50,624 nt of DNA from Verrucomicrobiota bacterium (lineage in GTDB: Bacteria; Verrucomicrobiota; Verrucomicrobiia; Limisphaerales; JACPZS01): NCBI GenBank assembly GCA_016195385.1, contig JACPZS010000212.1:1-50624 (forward strand), written 5' to 3'. Both the position numbers and the translations under genes were made by a program. A model generated the notes under the pieces. The model was not told the origin of the DNA. It saw only the letters and a program-made list of their open reading frames with translations, and made no database searches. Positions 1 to 9,566 of this stretch are shown one piece after another; position 1 is the stretch's first letter; every line of letters starts with the position of its first letter.

Positions 1-2015
1 AATCGTTGCAGCGGAATCGCCACCGTCACGTCGCGCAAGTTGTGCCGCGTGGCGTGCGACAAAATTAACTTCGGCCCGGTGCCGTCGCCGCCGACTGGCA
101 CCGTTGAAGAGTTCAGCAAAACGGGCCGGCGACGGGGAATTTCAAATTGTTTTCGACCGCTCAGATATTGGCCCGTCAGCGAAGCGGCGGATTTCAAAAT
201 TTCCGCTGGCGATCCTTGAAAGACAATTCGTCCACCCGCCTCGCCCTGACCGGGGCCGAGATCGAGGATTTGATCCGCCGCGCGCATGACGCTCGCCTCG
301 TGTTCAACAACGACGACCGTGTTCCCCGTGTCGCGCAGCCGCTCCAGAATGCGAATGAGCCGCGCGGTGTCGCGCGGGTGCAGTCCGACGCTCGGCTCAT
401 CCAGCACAAAGAGCGTGTTGACAAGCCGCGTGCCGAGGCAAGTCGTGAGATTGACGCGCTCGGTTTCGCCGCCGGACAGCGAGCGCGTGGGCCGGTCGAG
501 CGTGAGATAACCCAGACCGACTTCAACCAAATAGCCAAGGCGCGCACGCAGTTCGCTCAACACGAAACCGTGAGGGTCGTTCGCTCGCGGCGGCAGTTTT
601 GCGGAGTGCGCTTCGATGAAACGCAGCGCATCGCGCACGGACATTTGATAAAAATCGGCGAGCGAAATCGTTCCGGGCGAAATTTTCGGATCGCCGGCTT
701 GAGCCAGGTTTAGTTCCGGACGTTCGACGCGAAACAGCAACGCCTCCGGCTGGAATCGTTTCCCGTGGCAATCGGGACAAGTCTGGTAAGTCCGATAGCG
801 CGCGAGCAGCACACGCACGTGCATCTTGTAGGACTTGGATTCCAGCCAGCGAAAATATCCCTTCACGCCGTACCAGGCGCGCGGCCATTGATGCGCCGCG
901 TCCGAGCCGTAGCCCGGATCGCCGTCGATCACCCATGCCTGCGTCGCAGACGGAAGCCGTTCGAAGGGCACGTTCATCGGCACTTTGCGTTTCTTGCAAA
1001 AAGTCGTCAGGTCCGATTGGCTTTCGAGTCCGTGGCCCACCTGCCACGGTTTGATTGCGCCGCCGGCCAGCGTCTTCGAGCGATCGGGAATCGCGAGGTC
1101 GTAATCAATCGTGATCGTGCGTCCGAATCCGCGACAAGTCGGGCACGCGCCGACCGGGTTATTGAAACTGAAAAGCGCGGAAGTCGGCTCGCGATACTCG
1201 AGGTCGCACGCGGCGCAGTGAAAGCGATTTGAAAAGAGGAGGCTTGCGGTTGGCGAAGAAGCGGCGCCAGCGCCTGTCGGCTTCAGCGAACGAATGGCCA
1301 GCCTGCCTTGGCCGAAATGGTAGGCTTGTTCGCACGCTTCGATAAAACGCGCGCGGCTTGAATCAGCGAGCTTCAGCCGGTCTTGAACAATTGTCAGTTG
1401 CGCTGGCTTGCTTTCGCTCAAGCGCCGCCCCGCATCGTCCAGACGGACGATTTCGTCTCCGAAAAACAACCGCTGATAACCTTGCCTGGCGATGAGCGCG
1501 AGCGATTCATTCAGCGAAATTTTCTCGCTCAAAGGCAGAGCGAACATGACGAGCGCTTCGGTGCCGCCCATTCGTTCGCCAATCGTCTGCCAGATTTGTT
1601 GCGGCGAGTCTTTGCGCACGATCTGGCCGCATTGTCGGCAATAAAGCTGCGCGATGTGCGGCCACAGCACTTTCATGTGTTCGCAAATCTCCGTCATCGT
1701 GCCGACGGTCGAACGCGTGGTCTTCACGGAATTGCGTTGCTCGATGGCGATGGCCGGCGGGATGCCCTCGATGCGATCCACCTGCGGCTTGTCCATGCGG
1801 TCGAAAAACTGCCGCGCGTAGGGAGAAAAAGTTTCGATGTAACGCCGCTGGCCTTCAGCAAACAGCGTGTCAAACGCGAGCGAGCTTTTTCCGGAGCCGC
1901 TCAACCCGGTGATCACGATCAATTGCTTGAGGGGCAGATCGAGATCGAAATTTTTGAGGTTGTTGTGCCGTACACCGCGCAAACGAATGCACGCCGCCGG
2001 CTTTGCTTTGGACAT
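1..2015 (-). CDS. uvrA: UvrA-family excinuclease ATPase, C-terminus cut by window edge
   Basis: DNA-damage recognition ATPase of nucleotide excision repair, or a UvrA2-like paralogue. The frame is open from the ATG at 2015 to the left edge (671 codons). Visible in order: Walker A GLSGSGKSS at about residue 35; the QRRYIETFSPYARQFFDRMD segment; a CRQC pair; a zinc-module segment with FHCAAC and, 21 residues on, ACPTCRGFG; CPDCHGKRFQPEALLFRV; and the ABC signature LSGGETERVNL followed by LFVLDEPSVGLHP. The second ATPase half has just begun (LSHATRHNLRDVTVAIPL) when the window ends, so the second Walker A is outside. Canonical UvrA reads VESLSAYARQF and IEGLSPAISI where this protein has IETFSPYARQF and IEGIPPAIAI, the form I associate with UvrA2-like paralogues. 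Family assignment is secure; housekeeping UvrA versus paralogue is open. Confidence 0.93.
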   Translation of the reverse strand, partial: MSKAKPAACIRLRGVRHNNLKNFDLDLPLKQLIVITGLSGSGKSSLAFDTLFAEGQRRYIETFSPYARQFFDRMDKPQVDRIEGIPPAIAIEQRNSVKTTRSTVGTMTEICEHMKVLWPHIAQLYCRQCGQIVRKDSPQQIWQTIGERMGGTEALVMFALPLSEKISLNESLALIARQGYQRLFFGDEIVRLDDAGRRLSESKPAQLTIVQDRLKLADSSRARFIEACEQAYHFGQGRLAIRSLKPTGAGAASSPTASLLFSNRFHCAACDLEYREPTSALFSFNNPVGACPTCRGFGRTITIDYDLAIPDRSKTLAGGAIKPWQVGHGLESQSDLTTFCKKRKVPMNVPFERLPSATQAWVIDGDPGYGSDAAHQWPRAWYGVKGYFRWLESKSYKMHVRVLLARYRTYQTCPDCHGKRFQPEALLFRVERPELNLAQAGDPKISPGTISLADFYQMSVRDALRFIEAHSAKLPPRANDPHGFVLSELRARLGYLVEVGLGYLTLDRPTRSLSGGETERVNLTTCLGTRLVNTLFVLDEPSVGLHPRDTARLIRILERLRDTGNTVVVVEHEASVMRAADQILDLGPGQGEAGGRIVFQGSPAEILKSAASLTGQYLSGRKQFEIPRRRPVLLNSSTVPVGGDGTGPKLILSHATRHNLRDVTVAIPLQR

Positions 2016-2126
2016 CGTGCGCGGAATTTAGGGACGGGCGCGGAAGTGTCAACGCAGCAAACGGAAGTTCGCTGTTTCCCCCGTGAAAGCGCCGAGGTTC
2101 GCTGGTTTAGCGTGAGGATGGCTCGC

Positions 2127-3269
2127 TCACTCGGTTACTGTTCCTTCCGCCATCACCGCGCTGGCGGCCTCCGCGCCATACATACTGCGATTGCTCTGGT
2201 TGAACTCGAATTTCAAATCGACGGCCAGATTTTGGAGCGTGATCAGTTTCCAATGCGCGGGCACAAAAGCCATCTTGCCCGCGCGCTCGATTTTTTTCAT
2301 CTCGAAAGCCAGCAGCAGATGGAGCGCGTCGCGGGTGATTTTCGGATGGCTCGACGGCGAGTAGTAGAAGGTGCGCTGCGTCGTGTTCGCGGTCGCGGCA
2401 TTGTAAGTTTTTAGTTCGAGGTAGCATGGCACCGGGCCGGAAATTTCGAGGTCGGGATAGCCGGTGATTTGCGCGTCGCCGCTCGCATTGACTGGCGTGC
2501 GCGCGTCGAGTTTGAGTTCGCGCAACGCGCGCTTCACGAACGGCTCCATGTGATTGCCGGCTTCGTTGGCCCGCGCGGCGAACACGCCGTCGGCGATAGC
2601 CTGCCGGCCGGCGGCCGCTGCGGCGGCACGGATCAAGTCGCGCAACCTCGCGTGTTCCGCGTTGAGTGGCTCGAAGTCAAGCACGCGGTGTTGCGTCGTG
2701 CTTTGCACAACTTCCTTGAACGGGACTTTTTTGGCCGGCTTCAAAACTTCGCGCAACATGCTCGCGGTTTCCGGGGCGGATTTTTCGGTGGCACTGGTGC
2801 TCACCAGAGACGAAGCGAACGATTTCAAATCCCGAATCGCCGCCGTCAACTCGAGACAATCGCAATCCGGTTCCCACGTGATGAACTTTTGTTGCTCGCC
2901 AACGCGAACGGCCAAAGTGCCGCCACCCACTTCAGGCCGCGCGTTCGTCGCCGGATAATCCGATGCCAAAGAAAAAAGATGATACGTTTCCAGCCAGTGC
3001 CGGAGCCACGCAGCATTTGTCGCATTGAGCGTGGCCGCGCGGGCTTCGGTCGGATGATGCGCGTCGGTGAATTTCAGCCAACGCAAACGTCCGCGACGGA
3101 CGTCGATGGTTTCTTCGCCGCCCAACTCGTAATGCAAAACGAAGGGAGCTTCAGCCGCCCCGCAGTTGCCGGGCGCGATCAGCCAAAAGATCGCGCTGAG
3201 AAACAACGAAAGATTTACGGCGAGTCTCACGAGTGAACTGCAATTTGTTGCGGGCACGACTCGGAACAA
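2127..3269 (-). CDS. Exported protein with PD-(D/E)XK nuclease-like C-terminal domain
   Basis: I do not recognise the whole protein. The N-terminus is a signal peptide (hydrophobic stretch about residues 16-32, ending near CGAAEA), so it should leave the cytoplasm. Residues 40-160 form an unassigned domain with a CDC motif near 136-138. The C-terminal third has a PD-(D/E)XK layout: acidic helix residue E242 in HMEPFVKRALREL, then Y-P-D273, then E285-L-K287 twelve residues later. This is the classic restriction-endonuclease-fold active-site spacing, but a chance match cannot be excluded by eye. The longest frame begins with TTG at 3269; a GTG at 3230 would give a cleaner signal peptide (MRLAVNLSLFLSAIFWLIA). 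It starts 36 bp after the stop of the PVC cytochrome gene on the same strand and may be co-transcribed with it. Confidence 0.75.
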   Translation of the reverse strand: MFRVVPATNCSSLVRLAVNLSLFLSAIFWLIAPGNCGAAEAPFVLHYELGGEETIDVRRGRLRWLKFTDAHHPTEARAATLNATNAAWLRHWLETYHLFSLASDYPATNARPEVGGGTLAVRVGEQQKFITWEPDCDCLELTAAIRDLKSFASSLVSTSATEKSAPETASMLREVLKPAKKVPFKEVVQSTTQHRVLDFEPLNAEHARLRDLIRAAAAAAGRQAIADGVFAARANEAGNHMEPFVKRALRELKLDARTPVNASGDAQITGYPDLEISGPVPCYLELKTYNAATANTTQRTFYYSPSSHPKITRDALHLLLAFEMKKIERAGKMAFVPAHWKLITLQNLAVDLKFEFNQSNRSMYGAEAASAVMAEGTVTE

Positions 3270-3305
3270 TGCTGCGCGCGACCTGTTCCTCCGGCGGCAG
3301 GCACA

Positions 3306-5885
3306 TTATTTTGAGTTGAAAGCCGCGTGCTCGCGTTTGCCGGCGGACTCGATGTAGGCAAGCAGATCCAGAATTTCTTCCTTCGACAACGTGTTCACGA
3401 GACCTTCAGGCATCGGCGAAATTTTCGAGGCTTCACGCTTCTTGATTTCGGACTTCTTGATCTCCGTTCGCGAATCCGGCGCAAGCGGATTGACGACCAG
3501 CACGACTTTGTCCGCCGTGTCTTCCACAAGGCGGCCTGTCACGTCGTCCCCGTCCTTCTTGGTGATCGTAATGTTTTGATACTGCTCGGAAACGACTTTC
3601 GATGGCTCGATAATCGACGAGAGCACATCCGCGCGAGTGAAGCGGCTGGAAACCGCCGTGATGTCCGGGCCTACCGAGCCGCCATCGTTGCCGAAGCGAT
3701 GGCAGGCGAAACATTGCGCGTCATTGAAGGCCTGTTTGCCACTTTCGAAATTGCGGCCTTGCGAGGTTTGCGGCAGCGACGGCGCGAGATCGTCCATCTT
3801 CCATTCCTTGACCAGCGTGCGCGCCTTGGACGGTGGCTTGGTCACTACGGTCTGGCCGGTAATGAGCGTGGCAAGCTCCGCGCGTTCACCGTCGGAGAGC
3901 GCGGCCACGGCGTCTTTGCGGATGTTCGCCATGAATTTGGGAAAGCTTGCGCCGTCGCTGTAATCGCGGCCCACGTCTTTGAACCACTGCAACGTTTCGG
4001 CGGAATGGGCCTTTGGATCGCGCGCGCGATTCAGCCAACTGAAATAAGCTTTGCGGTCATCCATCGTCCAGCCGCGCTTGAGATTTCGCAGATGGAAGAT
4101 GTAGGTGATTTGTTCCTCCTGCGTCGGCGCTTGCGCCAGCAGCGCGAGGGATTTCTTCACGACACCGGGCGCTTCGAGATAGACCAGCAACTGACACAAC
4201 TCGCGGTTGAGCATTTCGCTCCGGGCAGGAAAAAGCGGATCGAGCGCGGCGATGACTTCATCGGTCACGTCCTGCGACGGCCGGCCCAGGCGCGCGAAGA
4301 CAACCTCGAGCACGCGCAACGCTTCGAGCGATTGCGCTTCGGTCAGCTTCTCATCCCGCATACGGCTCAAGCTTTCGAGCAACGGGGTTTGATCCGCCGC
4401 GCTGCCGAGTCGCGCGAGTGCGAGGAGCGCGGTGAGCGACGCATTGATTTTCTTTTCCTCCAACGCCCGTTCGCGCCATTGATCAACGGGCTGACTCTCA
4501 ATGGCAATGCGCGCGGCGTAACGGAGGAACCGATCATCGCTGTTCAAATGCGGCCACGCGAAATCCACCGCCGTGGCATCGCGTTTGCCGTGGAAAGTTT
4601 CGAGCTTGTGGCGCAAGGCGCGCGCCGCGGTGGCCGCCTGCAATTCGCTCGCGCCCGGCGCAAACTCCGCCCGGCTCGCTTCCGGCCCCGCGAAGGTGAC
4701 GCGATACAGGCCCGTCGCCGTGCCGCGCCCGCCGGTCGTAAAATACATCGCGCCGTCCTTGCCGATTTCCAGATCGGTGACATTCAACGGTGATTTCTGG
4801 CCCGCTGATCGGAGTGATTTGGGTGCGACAAAATTTTCAAACGAGCCGGTATAGCTCGAGCCGCGCGGCGTCAGATGCACGGCGACGATGCGGCCGTACG
4901 ACCAGTCCATCGCGTAAAGCGCGCGCTGATATTTCTCTGGGAATTTCGCGCCCGTGCCAAATTTCACGCCCGTCGGCGAGCCGATGCCGATATCCACCAC
5001 GGGCGGCAGCGCGTCGTGATAATGCTTGGGCCACTTGGCCGTGCCTTCGCGGAAGCCGTAATCGCCGCCGGACACGAGGTGGTAAATGCGCGTGGGCCGG
5101 TACCAGGGCGTGCCCCAATCACATTCCATGTCGCTGTCGAAGCAAAACATTTCACCTTCGGGATTGATCGCGAAGTCGTAGGTGTTGCGCAAACCGGAAG
5201 CAATCATCTCGACGGATTTTGCATCGGCGTCCATGCGCAGCAAAAAGCCGCCGGGCGGTTTGCGGCCCGCGCCGAAACCATTGCCGTCTTCGGCGCGCGG
5301 CAGAACTTGATCGTCCGCGTAATTTTTGTGCGGCGAACTGGAAGCCAAATCTTTCGGCAACGAAACAAAATTGCCGTGCATGTAATAAAGCATCTTGTCC
5401 GGCCCAAGCGCGAGCGCGTGCGAACCATGCTCGCCCGCGCCGCCTTCAAACTTTCGCAGCAATTCGGTCGAGTCGAATTGATCATCCCCGTTCGTGTCGC
5501 GCAACCGGTAGAGGCCCAGGCCGTTGGTGCCGTTGCCGCTGACGTAGAGACTGTCGAACGCGTAGAGCAAGCCCATCGCGGCCCAGACGGGTTGCTTGAT
5601 CGTTTCAGTCTTGGCGATCTGGCCGTCGCCGCCAAGCGTGAGGCGCAGCAGCGGGCGTTTCTCCTTGTCATCCTGCGGCGAGACGATGAGCCGGCCCTTC
5701 GGATCGATGGCCAGGCAAATCCACGAGCCTTCCTCCACGGTCGTGCTGTGGAGGAGTTCGATCTTGAAGCCGTCGGGAACTTTCAATTCCGACGCGGGGG
5801 TGGCGGTGGCCGCGAGCGATTGAGGTTGGCCGGCGAGAAGCAGCAACGAAGCTGCACACGAGAAGGGAAGCCAGATTTTAGACAT
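3306..5885 (-). CDS. PVC-type cytochrome c / beta-propeller dehydrogenase-like protein
   Basis: Large exported protein (859 aa) of the family common in Planctomycetes and Verrucomicrobia: an N-terminal membrane-bound-dehydrogenase-like propeller, a helical HEAT-like middle and a C-terminal heme-binding domain. The ATG at 5885 is chosen because MSKIWLPFSCAASLLLLAG is a good signal peptide; the frame is open to 6035 but those 50 residues look non-coding. Propeller-type sequence runs over about residues 30-420 (PDGFKIELL, YDFAINPEGEMFCFDSDME, TGGRGTATGLYRVTF). Alpha-helical repeats follow at about 430-650. The single heme site is CFACH at 725-729, with an SPMPEGL methionine as possible distal ligand. 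A role in periplasmic oxidation of a sugar or alcohol is an inference from the family; the substrate cannot be told. Confidence 0.9.
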   Translation of the reverse strand: MSKIWLPFSCAASLLLLAGQPQSLAATATPASELKVPDGFKIELLHSTTVEEGSWICLAIDPKGRLIVSPQDDKEKRPLLRLTLGGDGQIAKTETIKQPVWAAMGLLYAFDSLYVSGNGTNGLGLYRLRDTNGDDQFDSTELLRKFEGGAGEHGSHALALGPDKMLYYMHGNFVSLPKDLASSSPHKNYADDQVLPRAEDGNGFGAGRKPPGGFLLRMDADAKSVEMIASGLRNTYDFAINPEGEMFCFDSDMECDWGTPWYRPTRIYHLVSGGDYGFREGTAKWPKHYHDALPPVVDIGIGSPTGVKFGTGAKFPEKYQRALYAMDWSYGRIVAVHLTPRGSSYTGSFENFVAPKSLRSAGQKSPLNVTDLEIGKDGAMYFTTGGRGTATGLYRVTFAGPEASRAEFAPGASELQAATAARALRHKLETFHGKRDATAVDFAWPHLNSDDRFLRYAARIAIESQPVDQWRERALEEKKINASLTALLALARLGSAADQTPLLESLSRMRDEKLTEAQSLEALRVLEVVFARLGRPSQDVTDEVIAALDPLFPARSEMLNRELCQLLVYLEAPGVVKKSLALLAQAPTQEEQITYIFHLRNLKRGWTMDDRKAYFSWLNRARDPKAHSAETLQWFKDVGRDYSDGASFPKFMANIRKDAVAALSDGERAELATLITGQTVVTKPPSKARTLVKEWKMDDLAPSLPQTSQGRNFESGKQAFNDAQCFACHRFGNDGGSVGPDITAVSSRFTRADVLSSIIEPSKVVSEQYQNITITKKDGDDVTGRLVEDTADKVVLVVNPLAPDSRTEIKKSEIKKREASKISPMPEGLVNTLSKEEILDLLAYIESAGKREHAAFNSK

Positions 5886-6009
5886 AAAATTGCCGTCACT
5901 TAGTTGAGATTGTGAATTGAAGATATTGTTTGCGTCGCGACACGGGCAAGGAGTTTTTGCCGCAAGCCGTACTTGGAGTCGCGGCCCTCGTTCGGCGCTG
6001 CCACCCATT

Positions 6010-6771
6010 TCAGGCGCGGCGGCGCGCGACCACAAAGGCGTTGAACATCAGGTAACGCCACGGCCCCAGGTTCAGCGCGAACTCGACCGGCTTCGCGACG
6101 TAGCGATCCGTGCAGGCCACGGAGATGATTTCGCAACCGGCGCGCTGGAGAAAAAATTCCATCTCGACCGCGTTCGTCGCCACGATCGCGTCGTCATCCG
6201 GCGTGAACAGCTCCTTCACGATGGGCGTCATGCGATCGAAGCGAACCGACACGGGATCATCGCGCATCTGCTGGCGCTTGACGCGGAGCCGCAGCCAGTT
6301 GTGAAATTTGTTGCCGACGCCGCGCATCTTCGGGTGGTAATCACGAAAGCCAAAGACGCGGAAGAAATTCGGACTGGAGATGACGATGCGTCCGCCCGGT
6401 TCAAGCACGCGGACGAGTTCGCTGATGAACGCCTCGGGTTCCTCGACGTGTTCAAGCACGTTCAGCGCGCCAACGCTCGCGAAGTGGCGATCCGGAAACG
6501 GCAGATGCTTGCCATCGTAAAATTGACAGCGCTCGCTGAAACGCCGCGCCTTCGCGATGTTCGGCTCGGACACATCAACGCCGTGCGCCTCGAAGCCGGC
6601 TTCCGTCAAGCGCCCGACGACCTGCCCCGCGCCGCAACCGACATCGAGCACACGCGCGCCCGGTTGAACGGGACGTAGCGTGTCGGTGTATTTTGCGTAA
6701 AAATTTTCATCCCAGTTCGCGAGGAACTCCGCGTACGCTTCGTTGTGGCGATACGATTCCTGGTGGCCCAT
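6010..6771 (-). CDS. Class I SAM-dependent methyltransferase
   Basis: A 253-aa methyltransferase of the UbiE/Methyltransf_11 type. Motif I is VLDVGCGAGQVVGRL (about residues 40-54), followed by the acidic post-I residue in HGVDVSEPN. The motif IV region is FASVGALNVLEHVEEPEAF and the post-motif is VLEPGGRIVISSPN. There is no signal peptide or membrane segment. The ATG at 6771 lies 2 bp after the stop of the 913-aa membrane protein, so the two are almost certainly one transcript at the distal end of the polysaccharide locus. The acceptor is unknown; a sugar or lipid-linked glycan is inferred from the neighbours only. Confidence 0.9.
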   Translation of the reverse strand: MGHQESYRHNEAYAEFLANWDENFYAKYTDTLRPVQPGARVLDVGCGAGQVVGRLTEAGFEAHGVDVSEPNIAKARRFSERCQFYDGKHLPFPDRHFASVGALNVLEHVEEPEAFISELVRVLEPGGRIVISSPNFFRVFGFRDYHPKMRGVGNKFHNWLRLRVKRQQMRDDPVSVRFDRMTPIVKELFTPDDDAIVATNAVEMEFFLQRAGCEIISVACTDRYVAKPVEFALNLGPWRYLMFNAFVVARRRA

Positions 6772-6773
6772 GA

Positions 6774-9515
6774 CTATTTCGTTTTGCGCGACGGCGCAGA
6801 CGATGCTGGTTTGTTCATCGGCACGCTTGATTCACCAACCGCCGCGCTGTCGCGGGAAAACGCAAGGAAGCCACACATCGCCAGCGCGAGCGCAACGGCC
6901 GCGAGGCTGATGTAAAAACTGGTGTTCGACGGCACGAAGCGAAATTCGACGCGGTGTTTCCCCGGCGCGAGCAGGACGCCGCGCATGGTGAAATTGCAGC
7001 GCAGGAGCGTCTCCCGTTTGCCATCGACGAACACTTGCCATTGTGGCTCGAAGCGGTCGTTGAGCAGCAGCACCGACGGCTGCCGCGCGTCGGCTTCAAG
7101 TTGGATTCGTTTCGGCGCGTAGGCTTTGAACTCGACGGTGCCCGGCTCGGCGTTCGTTGCCCCGGCAGGCGGTTGAATCGAATCGGCGACGAACACGCTC
7201 TGCGCGGGATTGAAATTCGTGCTGGCGAGTTGCTTGAGCGTGTTTTCCAAATCCGGCTCCACGCGCCAGTTGGAGTAAAGCTTCGCGCGCGGCAACGCGC
7301 CGGTGAACTCCATCAAAGCGAGCGGGCCGGTCGTGTTCGTGCGAATCGTGATCGGGCTGTCCGCGCTGGCTTGATGCAATTCAAAGTAGGTCTGGACTCG
7401 GAAGCGCCTTTCGGCCGGGTCAAGCACGTTGTTGAGTGGTTCGACAAAGCCCGCCCAATCGACGAGGTAACGCGTGTTGGTCAACTCCCACAAACGGCGC
7501 GGCGCACCGGCCAGCGCGCGTTGGAACGCCGCGATGTCCTCTGGCGCACGCGGCATCTGGATGATGTCGATGGACTGGACGTTGTAGAATGGAAAGAGGT
7601 TTTGCAGCCAGTCCTGATAGTAAATGAAGGACTTGAAATGCTGGACGTGCGTCGCAACGTCGCGGGGCATTTGCGCAGGCAACGCGAACGGCACAGCGTG
7701 CGTGACGCGATGCTCGAAAGGTTTTTCGCGCAGCAGATCAATCACTGGATTGGTCGCGTATTTTTTTTGATAATCGTAGTGAACGATCCACGGTAGATTC
7801 GCGCGGCCAAGATCGACCACGAGGAGCGCGCCCAGCGCGATGCCCGCCCATTTGGCGCGCGCGCCGCCGAACCAGCCGCTCAGGATGAGCGCCACCAAGG
7901 CGATGGACACCGCGAGCAGGAAAACGTAAATCCCGACATCGTGCAGGCTGTAGGCGGCGATGGCTTTTGCCAAATCCGGCGGAAAGAAAACTTCCTGCAA
8001 GTGCCGCTCCAATTCCTTGCGCGACGATCCGTAAATCAACCAGCCCGCCACGCTCGCGGCAAAAAATGCCAACGCGCCCAAAGTCCATTTCTTGTCGAAG
8101 GCCGGTGCTTTCGCCCACCACGCGGAAAGTTGTTCCTTCATTCCTTTCGACGATGTTTCCCCTCGCGCGATAAAGCGTTGAAACATTCCTTGCAGGCCGT
8201 AACCGAACAAAATTACCAGCGATAGACTGAAAGGATGCAGCCATTTGTATGGCACGCGGATGGTCGAAAAATACGGCAGCGAATAGAGCAGTTGATAAAA
8301 CGGCGCATAGCGTCCGTAGGCCAGGAGCAAGGATGCCAGCGCCAGCGTCGCCCAAAATTTGATCAAATTTTGATCCGCCGACGAATAGAGATTGTCCCGC
8401 TTGCGAAACGAGTGGACGAGTGCGAACGCTGCGACGAGCACGACGAGCACGCCCGCGTATGGCCCCGCACCGGAGAAGCGCAGCGTGGCCCGCGTCGGAG
8501 CTTGGTTCGGATTCCGGCTGGCGGCCGGCGCGCGAAAATAATTCTCCCACTGCTGATCCTGGCCGACGGCACCCCAGTAGTTCGCGCCGCCGTACGCTTC
8601 ATCGGCCTGGCCATACATCGCGGGCATCCCATAGCCGAACAAACCGGGGATGAATAGTCGCAGCGTTTCGATCTTGGGAAAACTAACTTGCGTCGCGAAC
8701 GCCCAATTTTGCGCGCGTGTTTCCTTGTCCTGCTTCGTGCCAACGATGCCTTGGATCTGCGTGCCCGTCAGCGTCGTCAGCGCCTGCGCGGCCAAAAACG
8801 CCGCGCACAACGCGACGATGATGACTTTGGCCACTCCACCGACCGCAAGCTTGAACGATGGCTTGCCCGTCGCGAAGCAAGAATGCGCGACGACAAATGA
8901 AGCGACGCACAAGCTGAAAATCGCGCCGTTGTCGAACCCTTCCATGATGCCCATGCCGACGCCGAAACCGGCCAGCGGCAGGCGCGCCCAAAGCGAGCCA
9001 CGACCTACGAACGCCGCCAGCGCGAGAAAGTTTGAAGCCACGCACAAAGGCAGCGTGCCCAACCCCCAGCAGGCGTACGAGAAAAAATCCATGTTCAGCG
9101 CCGCAGCGAGTCCGCCGAGCACGCAGACAACCGAGGCGAAACCGAGTTGCCGAAAAAACAACCAGACACTTGCGCCGAGAATGAACAGACACAACGGCGC
9201 GTAAAATTTGGCGAAGCCGAGCGGCTTTAAGAACCACGCCAGAGTGTAGGTAATTGTCGGAAGCGCGCTGCCACTCCAAGCGCCGAGCCAATTCAAGTCA
9301 TGCCAGATGCCGTGAAACGCGGAAGGCAGCGCCATCGCTTGCGCGTTGTTCGCGCCGAGCGGGCCGTCGTTGGCAAAAAGAACTTGCTCGGATTTGAAGC
9401 TGGGGAAGAAGAGGATTCCCAGAACACCAAGCAGACAGACCAATATCCAGACAAACCAGAGCTGATTGGCTGGCGATGAATTTGAAAGTGGAGCCGTAGG
9501 CGCTGGTTTACTCAC
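6774..9515 (-). CDS. YfhO-like polytopic membrane protein
   Basis: A 913-aa integral membrane protein starting at a GTG (9515). About a dozen hydrophobic helices are visible, from LWFVWILVCLLGVLGILFF near residue 20, through FYAPLCLFILGASVWLFF and VLVVLVAAFALV, to a final helix FYISLAAVALALAMCGFLAF near the C-terminus. Between the last helices lies a long extracytoplasmic part (about residues 600-860) ending in LLNDRFEPQWQVFVDGK and GKHRVEFRFVPS, a C-terminal beta-domain signature of YfhO-family proteins. In Firmicutes such proteins take part in glycosylating teichoic acid; the general suggestion is a polyprenyl-phosphate-sugar-dependent glycosyltransferase. It sits in the polysaccharide operon, 51 bp after one methyltransferase gene and 2 bp before another, consistent with a glycan-modifying role. 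Confidence 0.82.
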   Translation of the reverse strand: MSKPAPTAPLSNSSPANQLWFVWILVCLLGVLGILFFPSFKSEQVLFANDGPLGANNAQAMALPSAFHGIWHDLNWLGAWSGSALPTITYTLAWFLKPLGFAKFYAPLCLFILGASVWLFFRQLGFASVVCVLGGLAAALNMDFFSYACWGLGTLPLCVASNFLALAAFVGRGSLWARLPLAGFGVGMGIMEGFDNGAIFSLCVASFVVAHSCFATGKPSFKLAVGGVAKVIIVALCAAFLAAQALTTLTGTQIQGIVGTKQDKETRAQNWAFATQVSFPKIETLRLFIPGLFGYGMPAMYGQADEAYGGANYWGAVGQDQQWENYFRAPAASRNPNQAPTRATLRFSGAGPYAGVLVVLVAAFALVHSFRKRDNLYSSADQNLIKFWATLALASLLLAYGRYAPFYQLLYSLPYFSTIRVPYKWLHPFSLSLVILFGYGLQGMFQRFIARGETSSKGMKEQLSAWWAKAPAFDKKWTLGALAFFAASVAGWLIYGSSRKELERHLQEVFFPPDLAKAIAAYSLHDVGIYVFLLAVSIALVALILSGWFGGARAKWAGIALGALLVVDLGRANLPWIVHYDYQKKYATNPVIDLLREKPFEHRVTHAVPFALPAQMPRDVATHVQHFKSFIYYQDWLQNLFPFYNVQSIDIIQMPRAPEDIAAFQRALAGAPRRLWELTNTRYLVDWAGFVEPLNNVLDPAERRFRVQTYFELHQASADSPITIRTNTTGPLALMEFTGALPRAKLYSNWRVEPDLENTLKQLASTNFNPAQSVFVADSIQPPAGATNAEPGTVEFKAYAPKRIQLEADARQPSVLLLNDRFEPQWQVFVDGKRETLLRCNFTMRGVLLAPGKHRVEFRFVPSNTSFYISLAAVALALAMCGFLAFSRDSAAVGESSVPMNKPASSAPSRKTK

Positions 9516-9566
9516 AAATGCAAAACGGTCTGGTTGGTTTGTTTTGTCCAGCGGGAATCAGCATGA

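Noticed and set aside
1383-2414. Plus-strand open frame of 343 codons
   Set aside because: Antisense to uvrA and the downstream gene; no domain and shadow-type composition.
3327-4793. Plus-strand open frame of 488 codons
   Set aside because: Antisense to the PVC cytochrome gene; no recognisable domain.
5886-6035. Longer N-terminus for the PVC cytochrome protein
   Set aside because: The extra 50 residues are not hydrophobic or conserved-looking and would hide the good signal peptide that starts at 5885.
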